NCBI RefSeq assembly: GCF_023278565.1
Contig: NC_064672.1
Location: 1,798,001-1,862,000, forward strand
DNA: 64,000 bases
Direction of reading: 5' to 3'
Source: Colletotrichum lupini
Taxonomy: Eukaryota; Ascomycota; Sordariomycetes; Glomerellales; Glomerellaceae
The position numbers and the translations under genes are program-made. The notes under the pieces are model-generated. The model was not told the origin of the DNA, searched no databases, and saw only the letters and a list, made by a program, of their open reading frames with translations. Positions 52,102-63,752 of this stretch are shown here, piece by piece. Each line of letters opens with the position of its first letter. Position 1 is the stretch's first letter.

Positions 52102-52311
52102 ATGATTAATTTATCCCGCCGCAACGTGTTCCCCATCTCTCAGTATTTCCTTCTATTTCTATCCAGCGCCCGAGGAGTCAGTGGTACAGGAAGTGCTGGA
52201 GGTAAGTTGAATCCATCCCAAATGCAGCAAGTAGGAGGGTGCTGAAAGACGGCTATTTTGTCCCGGAAGTGTAGTTACATTTGTTCAGGCGGAGATCCTA
52301 CAGACTACTAG
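52102..52311 (+). CDS. Possible spliced 40-residue secreted peptide
   Basis: Low-confidence model. The ATG at 52102 opens 33 codons with a hydrophobic N-terminal segment (about NVFPISQYFLLFLSSA) followed by GVSGTGSAG. A donor GGTAAGT at 52202 and an acceptor TTTGTTCAG ending at 52288 give an 87-bp intron, after which the frame reads GGDPTDY and stops at 52309-52311. Without splicing the frame stops at 52243-52245. No family recognised. The match of a signal-like segment with consensus splice sites and a nearby TATA-like element is the only support; chance is quite possible. Confidence 0.22.
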
Positions 52312-53702
52312 CTGGTAACGATTAGAGAAGATGCACAGTCAACGAGAGCTAGTAGATACGGGCCGCAAGAGTAAATACTTTACCAAATCCAGACTCTTGC
52401 CGCATTAAGATTTGAGAACGGCAATTGACATGAACTTACCTATGAGAGCCAAACTCATCAAGCTATATCATTCGCATATGATGACGTGTGTTACTCTGTT
52501 TCGCGAGACTTAGTCGCTGAGTTCTGTCATTCTCCGGGAGACCAGAGGGAAGAACGAAGGATGACTGCCTTCACAATTCCTCCGTCATCCGGTCTTCCAT
52601 TCTTTGGCTGTCTTGACTCTCATGTCAGGTAGCTCATGAAGACTTCGGACATATTGAATCCCGGAAATGATGTGAAAATGACAATTTACTTGAGGCATAA
52701 TCAAGAGGGGGTTTCGCGATAGTTTGATGTCGACGGGACTTGGAGTTTGTGTGGTGTGTGTCATGGCTTGCTTCCAGTGACAATTGCCATTGCGGGTCGC
52801 TTTACAGTTGAGTCAATGTCATGATGGCGCTGTCGATATCAGTTGGATAGTATTTAATGCTGCTCTCTGACCGAAAACGACCTTGGGATTTGATATTGAA
52901 TTGCTGAATGCTCTATTATCCAAACATTCCGGTTCCCTCGGCCACCGTGACTCGAATTTTGCGGGGTCTGTTCAAGCCCGGTCGGTCGGAGCATATCACA
53001 GCCACTGTCAATAGAGTCGTGTCCCTCTCCACTCAGCATCATGCGGCCGTTCTATTGGCGCGTTGACCTGCTGGATTCGGTTAGTTGATGGTCACTTACA
53101 GCTCCAATGCCTCTTCAGCTACGGCACATCATCTGATTTTTCTTGGATATGGACAGGGAAACAACCTTAAACTCTTATTTGCAAAGAAACAGAATTGTTT
53201 CAATGATGCCTCCTGGTTTTCTATTTGTTCATGTTTGATAGTGTTGTAGTGCTGACATCCTATGCTACGGATGCAAATCTTAATGCTTGGGAAACTTTAG
53301 GTCTCCCAAAAGTAATATGAAGGTAGTCCGTACCATTGAGAGAACCCATTCCATCAAGACTATCGACCATCGACCGCTAGGGACTTTTAGTTCAAAATTC
53401 AGTAGTATGCCTCGTTGCCCCTAACGGCTCTCCATTGCATGCTGCCAAGAGCCTAGCATCTCGCTTACAGAACCGCAACGTCGTGGTGAATGTGGACAGA
53501 CCCTTGCTTAGATAGTCATTCATTGAACTGGACTACGGCATCTGATATCGGCCCCGGCATCGGCACGATTACCTTGGGGCAATATAAAGATCAGTCCGCA
53601 GACGCTAGAATTTCTCGAAGTTCCAAAGCATCGAGCTCTTCATCTCTGCAATCTTTCTCCTCAAATACTCACTCTCTTTTCGGACTAAGCCCTTCCATAA
53701 AC
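52312..53702. other. Intergenic region and promoter of lipase-like gene
   Basis: No gene recognised. A TATA-like box (CAATATAAAGATC, about 53580-53592) lies about 115 bases before the ATG at 53703 and supports that start. Confidence 0.5.
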
Positions 53703-55076
53703 ATGGCTATACGGTCCCTCGCCCTAGGGTGGTTAGCCATCTCGTCGCTCCAAATCGGTGCTCAAGCCCAAGACTTTCGCACCAACTGCGATGAGATCTG
53801 CGAAGCTGCGTACCGTTCTTCACTAGCTATCGAAACCAAGGACTGGGTCAATGTCGACGTCAATGTCGATCCCTTCTACGCCAACCCATCGAACCTCTCA
53901 GACTACGCCGTTGGAGACTTGGTAAAATGGCAAGACCTCACGGGCACCCAGGCCGCTAAGATCTGGACCGTCCCCGCTGGCATGTCCCTCTCTCGCTTCT
54001 TCTACATGAGCGAAGATATAGACGGCAAGCCCCTACCCGTTACCGCGTTCGCACTGCTCCCATGGTCGAACCCCCAGGGCAAAGACAAGCCCTTCCGTAC
54101 CATTGTCTGGGCCCACGGAACTGCGGGCTACAGTCGTGAGTGTGCGCCTACCAATCATAGAGGACTCTACTATGAGTGGGAGACGCCCTTCATCCTCGCC
54201 CAGGCAGGTTACGCCGTCATCGCACCTGACTATGCTGGCCAGGGCAGTGACATTCCCCAGGGCTTCATGTACGAGTCAGGCGCACTCCATGCTGCTGACG
54301 TGAGCCACAGCCTTCAGGCAGCTCGCAAAGCCCTTGGTGAGCGGTTGTCCAAGGAATGGGTTGTCGTTGGACACAGCGAGGGTGGCTTGACTGCGTGGCG
54401 CACCAACGAGAGAGAGGCAAAGGCTGGAAAGGCCACTGGTGGATTCATCGGTGCCGTTTCGGTTGCGCCTGCGCTTCGGCCCTTGTCACTCATCCCCGAG
54501 TCATTTCGCCGCGCGGCCGGAGGCCCCGTAGGAGATGTGGTATCCGTCTACTTCCTCCAGTCTCTGTCAAAGCTTTTGAAGTCGATCCGGATAGAAGACT
54601 ACGTTAGCAACATTGTTGCCAGCCGCATTCCTCTATCAAACCAGGGATGTCTCAAGACCGGCGGTACTATCTACGGCAGCCTGACTGAGACCCAGCTGTA
54701 CAAGAATACCAGCTGGCTGACACACCCCGATGTCATTGACTGGCAAGAGCGCTACAACGGAGCCGGCGTACACCAGTGGGCAGCCCCGATGTTGGTTGTC
54801 CAGGGCACCAAAGATATTCTCACTTACGCCGAAACTATGAAGCAGGACTTTGATGCAACTTGCAAGGCTTTCCCCGAGTCGCCCGCAGAGCTGCTTCTGT
54901 ATCCCGAGCTCGGTCATGACCAGGCTTTCCAGGCGTCGCATGTCGATTATCTGGCTTGGGTTGCGGATCGATTCAACAACGTCTCCGTTTCCTCTGGCTG
55001 CAGCAAGAGGACGATCGAGCCTGCGACCAACCACCCCTCGCTCATCCATCAAACTTGGCAAGGATCTCCTCAGTAA
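53703..55076 (+). CDS. Secreted lipase-like alpha/beta hydrolase
   Basis: Single-exon gene for 457 residues. An in-frame ATG at 53490 would add 71 Ser-rich residues before the signal peptide, and a TATA-like box lies between the two ATGs, so I prefer 53703. Residues 1-22 are a signal peptide (ending AQA before QDF). The fold is an alpha/beta hydrolase of the fungal secretory-lipase type: oxyanion region WAHGTAGY (about 136-143), CAPTNHRGLYYEWETPFILAQ, APDYAGQG, nucleophile elbow GHSEGG with Ser225, acid Asp371 in QGTKDILTY, and His405 in LGHDQAF. Several Asn glycosylation sequons are present. Substrate is probably an ester or acylglycerol; the exact one is not readable from sequence. Confidence 0.85.
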   Translation: MAIRSLALGWLAISSLQIGAQAQDFRTNCDEICEAAYRSSLAIETKDWVNVDVNVDPFYANPSNLSDYAVGDLVKWQDLTGTQAAKIWTVPAGMSLSRFFYMSEDIDGKPLPVTAFALLPWSNPQGKDKPFRTIVWAHGTAGYSRECAPTNHRGLYYEWETPFILAQAGYAVIAPDYAGQGSDIPQGFMYESGALHAADVSHSLQAARKALGERLSKEWVVVGHSEGGLTAWRTNEREAKAGKATGGFIGAVSVAPALRPLSLIPESFRRAAGGPVGDVVSVYFLQSLSKLLKSIRIEDYVSNIVASRIPLSNQGCLKTGGTIYGSLTETQLYKNTSWLTHPDVIDWQERYNGAGVHQWAAPMLVVQGTKDILTYAETMKQDFDATCKAFPESPAELLLYPELGHDQAFQASHVDYLAWVADRFNNVSVSSGCSKRTIEPATNHPSLIHQTWQGSPQ

Positions 55077-56248
55077 TTGGTAGCCGATGAGTGTTTTGCA
55101 GAACGCAACGCTCCTAGATAGGATATGTGTTGGGCCAAAGTAGTTGTGTATTGCTGCGGATTCTCGGAGAGATTGTGTTTGTTTGCTTCGACGGCCATAG
55201 AGGTCTAAGATTTCTTTCCTTCTTGTACATATTTTGTTCTTCGTCGACACTTTGGAACGACAAAGCCTCATTAAACAGGACATTCATTGAACATGATTTT
55301 ACCTTCATAGGCGGAAATCTCCGAAAACGATGAGGTCCCTAATGAAAATAATCCTTTGCTTCCATCAGTGACTCCTTGAAAACCCCTGTTTGCTATCGCC
55401 TTAGATCGTTAGGCTGTAATGACTTGTGTTCTGGGTCCATCAACTTTGAGTGGTTAAATGAGCTTATGAAATACTCTGGTTCAAACACCAAAGCAAGATA
55501 CTTCTAGTGAGAGGAAGATACTGATATAAGCCAAATGCATCACGTTTGCGGCCCGGGTATGCCTTCGCTGGGGATCACCGTATGTGAAGTGATGCTGATT
55601 GTGTCGTTTGACACATCGGTAATGGAATGCAGGCCAAGTTGTCAACACATGCAGGTACCAGGCCTAGTTGAACCAAGATTCCGGGACTTGGTCTCACGCA
55701 AAGAGCTCCACAACTCTCGGCAGATCTACAATACTACACCGGATGAACCGCCATGGTGAGACGAACCGGAAGCTTAATCTGAGTCTTGAATAGACGCTTG
55801 GATCACAAGTTAGAACCTTCTTCCAGACATATCGAGGGTTTCCTGGCTCAAAGGGGCTTCGTGCTCAAGGACACGACATAGTGGCGTTGCGTTTCCACCA
55901 ACGTTTTGAGTGATGGCAATGACCAAGTCTATTAATATGAGTCCCCTGCGACAAAATGTTGTACACCTCCCTTTGTTTGACCGCCTCATTCGAAGAATGG
56001 CTCAGGTGGGATGAGGAAAATGAAAGAAGGCTGCACTGCACATCTTATGTGCGTACGTTAATGATGGCACAGCATAACTCCAAGTATAGGTAGTTGTGAC
56101 AAGACAATCTGCGGATTGTCAAGCATTCAGTAAATGAGACGAACAGAGCCTTGTCGAAACGCGGCCGCCTACAGGCTCTTTGCTGATGCCCTGTAATGGT
56201 TAGTTATCCCATCTTCTTGGACTAGTATGTCGACTGAGCTAGATTTCC
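55077..56248. other. Intergenic stretch downstream of the hydrolase
   Basis: No gene recognised in about 1.2 kb. Confidence 0.5.
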
Positions 56249-56791
56249 GAGTACGGCTATTCCGCACCCACACGAAGGCTATCCCGCACCCATACTAGCC
56301 CTACTTAAGCAAATAGCGGGCTGCACGTGACTATACAGCCGCAGCAGCCACATTTGACCCGGAATTTGTATTATTCCGGCAGCCTCGAGAGGATCGGAAG
56401 GCACACCTTCCACTGCTGCACCTTCCACTGCTGCACCTTCCACTGCTGCACCTTCCACTTTGCCCTCTTTTACAATGCCGCCTATGCGCGCTTTTCGGAG
56501 TCAGAACTACGACTTTAGAAGCCAGTCTTTGCTCAGGGGAAATACTTCTCTAGAGCTCATATTTTAGTACTCAAAAAGGTACCTATCCTACTTCAAAAGT
56601 AACTAAAAAAGGAGGTATTGGATAGAAAAGACGCGTCGAAATAGGAACAACAGGAAGGCGCGCCCTGGCCTAACGTGTGACTGCTTTTTGGCGGTGCAGT
56701 CACGTGCAGTCACGTGCAGCCCATTATTTGCTTAAATAGGCCTAGTATGGGTGCGGGATAGCCTTCATGTGGGTGCGGAATAGCCGTCCTC
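56249..56791. mobile_element. Short inverted-repeat element (MULE-type MITE candidate)
   Basis: About 543 bp bounded by long inverted repeats. The left end GAGTACGGCTATTCCGCACCC (the first 20 bases at 56249-56268) and following about 85 bases match the reverse complement of 56700-56791, including CCCATACTAG, TTAAGCAAATA and GGGCTGCACGTGACT. Inside lie a 15-bp tandem repeat and an AscI-like GGCGCGCC, but no coding capacity. A clear target duplication is not visible. The repeat family is shared with the end at 57421-57471 next to a Mutator-like transposase remnant, so a non-autonomous Mutator-like origin is inferred. Confidence 0.6.
56403..56458. repeat. 15-bp tandem repeat, about 3.7 copies
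   Basis: Unit CACCTTCCACTGCTG repeated at 56403, 56418 and 56433 with a partial fourth copy at 56448. It lies inside the inverted-repeat element. In one plus frame it would read Thr-Phe-His-Cys-Cys repeats, but that frame has no other gene feature. Confidence 0.85.
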
Positions 56792-57267
56792 ATATGAGCA
56801 GAGGTAAGTCTTCCAGTTGCTGACAATGACTCTACCCGCATACTGACCGCCTCGGTACCAGGCTCCTGCCGACTTAGCTCGCGGAAGACCCGGCTCGACG
56901 AGTACGATTCCGTCGCCAGCGATTCGTGGTTGTGCTCACTGCATATTACACTTACCCTATACCCATCCTGTGGGTTAGGGCATTGGTGTATACGAGCCCT
57001 CCACGGGCAGCCCGTCTTCGACGTCGTCGTCTGCCGCTGCTTAGCTACCGACGGCCGCGGTCGACCGCCACGCTCACACGCGAGATCTAAGCGTAATAGG
57101 GAGCCGTCTTGCCGCTTTCTCGACTTCAGCTTATTCACCCCATAGCCGAGGTCTCGTTGATGCAGCCGAACCCTTGCGAAGAGGTCGTCGATCGAATTAT
57201 CTGTTAGATCCATTGGTGGAAGCTTGAGGGAAATGCAGAAAGGCAGAAATTGGGTGGTCAAATCCAT
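56792..57267 (-). pseudogene. Mutator-like (Hop/FAR1-type) transposase, N-terminal remnant
   Basis: A minus-strand open frame (57267 down to 56710) encodes a segment typical of the N-terminal DNA-binding part of fungal Mutator-like transposases. It reads SIDDLFARVRLHQRDLGYGV, LRLDLACERGGRPR, TTTSKTGCPWRARI, then DGYRVSVICSEHNHE, with Cys/Cys/His/His spacing of the FAR1/WRKY-GCM1 zinc finger. The open frame starts at 57267, but a second Met at 57213 (MDLTDNS) is the likelier natural start. After about residue 140 the frame runs into the inverted repeat ending at 56791, so the catalytic DDE domain is missing. It is a truncated, non-functional remnant. The reading frame itself is still open, unlike the retrotransposons. 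Confidence 0.7.
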
Positions 57268-57420
57268 GCAAAATCATCCTAATACAGTTGACAGAAAAGC
57301 ACTACAATAATTACATAATCGCGTTGCCCAGGCCAACATGCGAGTGACCCAGCCGCCAGAGTTAGCCAGAACTAATTGGTGTGGCGGCCACCCACTTCGC
57401 CCACTATTTCCCCGAACGAG

Positions 57421-57471
57421 CCTAGTATGGGTGCGGGATAGCCTTCGTGTGGGTGCGGAATAGCCGTCCTC
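57421..57471. repeat. Third copy of the Mutator-like terminal repeat
   Basis: About 50 bases from CCTAGTATGGGTGCGGG to GAATAGCCGTCCTC, near-identical to 56742-56791 (one difference, CGTG for CATG) and in the same orientation. The sequence inside it (toward 57380) diverges from the other copies. It may be the end belonging to the transposase remnant. Confidence 0.75.
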
Positions 57472-57939
57472 TTGCCGAGAACTCGTAGACTGTAGCGAGC
57501 CCCTTAATGGGTCTTAATTCCCGTGCAGACCAAGTTAGAGGAGTTTCATCTCGTGGAGAAAGCTTAAATAACGAGGCTAGCCTCATTCTGGTGCTCAAAG
57601 CGTTGAGACGGCATTATATTGACTCGTGTGCGTGCCAAAGCTGGCTCAAGCTGGGTAGAGGAGTTGCGGGAGAGTGCGAGACCGAGTCAATCATCTTAAA
57701 GCAATAGAATTGACAGTTCAACAATTTGCTTGGCTCGAAGAGTCTATGAGGTATATGATGTAGAGCATGACCTCTGCATGGAAAACAGGAGATGCCTAAA
57801 GATTTCCATCGACTTCAATTCCATTACGACTCTGCAAGATCCAGCTTGGTTGAACACAGAAACACAACTCAATTCCTAGTATGCACTCAATCTCCACAAT
57901 TGTTACTACACCGTATCTAATTATTATCTGTCTGAAGCC
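57472..57939. other. Promoter region of small secreted protein
   Basis: No gene recognised. Leader-like pyrimidine and CACAA-rich sequence precedes the ATG at 57940. Confidence 0.45.
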
Positions 57940-58435
57940 ATGCAGTTCTCCGGCTTCTCTGGCGCGCTTGGCGCAATGTCACTCCTGTTTAGCATCGCCG
58001 AGGCAGGGTGCGCTGAAGTTGGCTCCGGCGATGGAAACAACCCACTAAGATGCACATCATACTCCATCCCGAGAGACATCGGCACTAGCGTCACCGTCGG
58101 CTTGCAAACCCTTTCGATCGGCAGAACGAATCCAACCCAAAAGACTTACGAGAAGGAGTTTTTCTTCTACGATATGAAGAACGAGGTCAACTACCAGGTG
58201 AACTTTGCTGTGCAGTTCTGGAATCCAACGACCAACAAGGTAAGCAAAAGACATGTGCCCCTCCCCGGCTATTGATGTCGGGGTGTCTACATGGAAATAT
58301 GGTGAAAACGCGGAAGCAACAATGCTAATTGTCGACATTGTCTAGAACGCATGGAAAACATACAGCTTGGCAGCAGGAGAGAAGTGCAACATCAGCTTCC
58401 AATCAACTTTACAGAATGTCAAGCTCACTTGCTAA
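57940..58435 (+). CDS. Small secreted four-cysteine protein (129 aa), unknown function
   Basis: Two exons, 57940-58239 and 58346-58435, with a 106-bp intron (GTAAGC...TAG, phase 0). Residues 1-22 form a signal peptide (MQFSGFSGALGAMSLLFSIAEA is the predicted region, cut before GCAEV). Four cysteines occur at 24, 38, 114 and 129, the last being the C-terminal residue. The middle is strand-rich (SVTVGLQTLSI, KEFFFYDMKN, YQVNFAVQFWNP). No family recognised. It looks like a secreted effector-type or surface protein. The order of segments (signal peptide, early Cys, strand pair, then a G-x-x-C-x-[IL] segment) resembles the protein at 51064, but identity is low and homology is not shown. Confidence 0.75.
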
Positions 58436-59747
58436 GGAGCTTACGCGATGGTGGGGAGTTCATAGAGAGAGGTCTGTTGACAACTTCTTGACTTGAGCGT
58501 TTAATGTTGATTGAGAATTATGGAGTTGCAACGAGAAATTTTACCTCGGATACCATGCATATAGAGAATTCAGCGGAAACTAACTTGCTTTCCCACTTTA
58601 CAATGGCTTAAAGTTGCTCGTCCGGCACAAGGCGTTCCCAAGTTGGAGTTTTGGTGTGGTTCTGAACTGACTCGTAGAGCGGCTGACGCTCCAAACTCAG
58701 CTGAGTTGCAGGCGTCAGCTGACGCTCCCAGCACAGAGGAAGCACAGAGAGAGGCGGCAAGGGCCGAAAAGGTGTCTTTCGGCGCTGCCGGACTATGCAT
58801 CTGCCGTGGCGCTCTCCGTTATTTCGTGACATGGAATGCTCAATCAAGAGCAAACACGAAATCAATATCGTCGGGCCATGATATTCCCGTGCTGCGCGCA
58901 AGCTCCAACAGCGAGCCTGAAAACGAGGCATGACCTCATTCCTTTCGGCGCAAATTACGCTCGGCGAAGTCCATGATACCATCAATCTAGGTGCTCCGGC
59001 CAACATGGCCCGACAGAACACCTTCCGAGGGACTGGACTGCCCGCTCTGCCAGCTCTGGACTGCTGCGCCGCGAGGACCCGACGAATGAGAGCACATGCT
59101 TACGAAGAGAACCCGGTATACATCGTTCGACTTGCAGAGTCACGCTGAGCACAGCTGGGCAGAGACACCACGCAGAAAGGTTCAGATCTTCGAAATCCTT
59201 CCAACCAACGAGGGATAGCGCAAGAGTAATCAGGCTTAGTGCAAGATCTTGCCCCCATTTGGTCCCAAAGGAGCCATGAAAGAACAGGGGTTCCGGCCTT
59301 CTCCATGCCCAAAATTTGACAGTTGGGTCTTCTGCAGCTTGGAGGGAACCCCCCGGAAAATGAGAAAAATGACAGACCCGCGCCATCGGGACACACATCA
59401 CACCACCAAACCGCCAGATCCGGCCGCAACACCGCACCACCCTCGAGCAGAGTCGAACTATCAACAGACAACACCGGGAAAGATGACCACGCCAACCACA
59501 CCACGCTCGGGAGAAGCAGGTGAGAGGCAGGCGAGTTCGAATACATAAATGTCTTCAACGAAGATGGGGGGAAACACGATCTTAGATGCACTTCAGTCTC
59601 ACATCGACCACACAAAAGCAAGCTCAACTCTTCAGTGTTTCAATTACACAAAAGTCCACTGCAACTATTCCCCGGTTTACCTGAACCACCCCACCGTTCA
59701 CACTCACACGATCTGCAACCACCTCACTTCAACCCACAACTCTCACA
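58436..59747. other. Intergenic region upstream of small membrane protein
   Basis: No gene supported. Overlapping open frames of 70-175 codons on both strands in 58600-59630 have no recognisable domain or signal, and are cut differently in each frame, as expected of GC-balanced promoter DNA. Confidence 0.5.
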
Positions 59748-60066
59748 ATGGTCAACCAACCCGCCAGAATTCCCACCACTACCCCGGCTCTTGCCAGGTT
59801 CCTCCCCGCTGCCATCACCGTCGGCATTGGTAAGCCCAGTTTTCAGCCCTACCGCGTCTCCAGTGAAGTCAACTAACACACCTCGCCTCGCAGTCTCCGC
59901 CGTCGCCCTGAACATCCGATCCCAGCTTAAGACTGAGTCTCAGCAAATGGATCGCTTCTTCTCTAAGTACAACAACCCTCAAAGCGAAGCCGCCCGCCAA
60001 AAGGTCTTCGAGGATCCCTCCGAGGACCCACGCAGAAGCTGGTTCAACGCTCTGGGCCGATCGTAA
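59748..60066 (+). CDS. Small (84 aa) single-span membrane protein, unknown function
   Basis: Two exons, 59748-59829 and 59894-60066, with a 64-bp intron (GTAAGC...CAG) that interrupts a hydrophobic segment: ALARFLPAAITVGI joins VSAVALNI. The result is one membrane span at about residues 15-36, followed by a polar, charged tail (RSQLKTESQQMDRFFSKYNN, ending RRSWFNALGRS). No cleavable signal peptide is evident; the N-terminus is short and polar. The restored hydrophobic segment and the clean open second exon support the gene. I do not recognise the family. A small organelle- or ER-membrane protein is possible but not shown. Confidence 0.72.
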
Positions 60067-60844
60067 ACCCTCGTAGCTCAGAGCTACTTCGGGAGAGATT
60101 CTTGCACATACTACCTATTCATTGCTGGGGCGTTTTCTGTTTGTTCAGGGAAAGGATGATATCATTGGCTTTGGTGGTGAAGGCGTCTTGCTTCGCTTTG
60201 TTTTGCTACTACCCTCGGGGCATACAAAGAGAACAGGTGGAGGGGTAATTTCTAGCTTAAACAAGTATTCGTCGGATATGTCGTTTCGATAAACATTGCC
60301 AAAGAGTTCAATCAAAGGGAACTACTTCATCAATGACAGATGTAGCCATTGATATGATCATGCTCAATCTACCTACATGGTAGTATGAGTGGCCGGTCCG
60401 CACTGCCTGAGCATCGACTTTATAGCCCTCTGAAGAGAACGATAATTATGTAGGTTCTAAGAGTTAAGTCCTTAATATTAGCCTAAGATTCTGTGCATAG
60501 CTCTGATGTCACCAAGACAACTACAAACCGGCACCCCAAGACTGAACCATTTCCTGACATGGGATATCTGTCAAGGTCATGAATATCAAGAGGATGCGTA
60601 CCGTACGAGACATTCTTTACGCGCCATGTAATTACAGATATCTTAGTATCATGAGGATTGCAGCATTCAAAGTCAAGCAAGAATCAAAGTTCTGTGAATA
60701 AGACTTATTGGATTAATCGTTATTCTAGTTACCATCCCAATCAACTACTTTATTATAGCTAAAGAAGAAAACATGGTCGTGTCTCATATCATTGATACCC
60801 ACGGTTCCTTCATGCTATGACTGACCATATCATAAAAGGTTGAT
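60067..60844. other. Intergenic region between convergent genes
   Basis: 3' regions of the small membrane protein gene (plus) and the S8 protease gene (minus). No gene recognised. Confidence 0.5.
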
Positions 60845-62200
<1,356 letters not shown>

Positions 62201-63752
62201 TGTGATGATGAGGGGAGAACCGAGGAGGAGAAGTGATCAGAGGAGAGCGGATGGGGCTGAAGAGACGAAAGATGAAGCCAGGGCGGATGTCGTGTCCATC
62301 TTTATACTGGATTTCCAAGATATCGACGGAGGCTGAGATGAATGGAGTTGCTGTCGATTCCATCTTTGATATTGCGCATATCGGTGTAGTATCTTGCGTG
62401 ATGTCCCGCCAAGCCCTACGGTCTCCAGCTTGGAGCTGTCAAGCTTCCTAAACTGGTCCTAGAGCGAGAGATGCCAGGTACTGGAGCAAGGAAAGTTGTG
62501 GGTTCCCCGACTCCATGGGAGCACGCGAGAACGAACATGCTTGTTTAGGAGCTATTACCTTCCAGAAAGCTAAAGCTGACCTACTTCTTTACCCGCTGTT
62601 TTCAAGCGCGCCGAGCTTTTTGGCTCGACTTCCTTGTCTCAGGCCTCCTCCCCGGTTGATATCTGGGAGTTGGATCTTTTGTCATGTTGTCTATGTGGTT
62701 CTGGCGCGGGTTCAAGCTCCGACTACGGCAGCATAGTCAAGCGAGAAAGGGGTCCCGAACTTTACGCCGATGGATCGAACTTCAAAGAATATCAAATCTG
62801 ATTATCTAAGGTAAATGAGAGGACCGACCACCACTAGCCCCGCGGAGGCAGAATTGTGGTTGGCTGGAGGGATGAATTGACTCGAGCTGACTTACCATTG
62901 AATGAGACATTGGAAAAGGTTTCCGGCTCTTGATTTGCTTGGGAGTTGTTTACCAAGACCGTCGGAGGTTACCTTAGTAGAGGAGCCATATTAGTTCAAC
63001 TTATGCTTAATGTGGAAGGTCGCGTGTTGACATTGGTTGGGCCACCCGATGTAGGGATTACGAACTGACCAGGACTTAATTAAAAAGCTACGCAAACTCC
63101 ACACGCGCCCTAACCTCTTCCCGCCTGCCACATCCGTCCTGATTTCCGACCATAGAGGGGGTCTTGCAATAGACTATCTGGAGGCGGGAGATCCCCATAT
63201 GGCCCAGTTGCCGGCCAAAGAGCACTGGCATCGCGGTCTAAATTAGAAAGCTGCCCCGATGCGGTCTTTGATCAGCGAGGTTCAGGTACAGGACCATGCG
63301 TGATGGTGGGTGAATGGTCTGGGGCAGAATATGCGGGTAAGCGCTGTTGCATTCGAGGGGGACATGGACTCTGGCGCAACTCTGCAGCTGCGGCCTTCTG
63401 TGTTGAGTGAAGACACCAAGAAATGACATATTGCCTTTTCCCACAACCTCGTATTCCTATCGATCGTGTGGGTTCGCATTCTGGATTCGACGTCGGAAGA
63501 TGGAAACCGACATGCAAACACCTAGGTTGGTGAGTAACCTTGAGGCGAGTAAGACGATGCGTTCATCCCATGTCTGCGTTGGCAGCCAGCTTCCTGAAAT
63601 GATCATCAAGCCTGTTGATGAAGGTGTCTTCCCATTTGGAAATTGGCGCGTGCGAAGGCGGTGCTTTTCCGTGCTGGCTTGTGGGGAAATGCGCTCGGAT
63701 TTCTCATTCAGGCTGTTCAATACGTGCGGCAATAACAGTGGCCATGCCAGCT
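62201..63752. other. Protease promoter and intergenic region
   Basis: No further gene recognised. The first 150 bases hold the protease leader and TATA box; the rest is unassigned. Open frames at 63238-63796 on both strands have no domain. Confidence 0.5.
62300..62306 (-). promoter_or_regulatory. TATA box of the S8 protease gene
   Basis: TATAAAG on the minus strand, 100 bases before the start codon at 62200. Confidence 0.55.

Noticed and set aside
53490..53702. In-frame upstream ATG that would extend the lipase-like protein by 71 residues
   Set aside because: The extension is low-complexity Ser-rich, would bury the signal peptide, and lies partly upstream of a TATA-like box.
54636..55283. 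A 215-codon minus-strand frame overlapping the lipase-like gene
   Set aside because: Mostly antisense to coding sequence with no recognisable domain.
57507..57707. A 66-codon plus-strand frame
   Set aside because: No motif; adjacent to the transposon end and in the promoter of the next gene.
58982..59627. Minus-strand frames of 160 and 175 codons upstream of the small membrane protein
   Set aside because: Two different frames are open over the same bases, neither shows a domain, and no splice model gave a better product.
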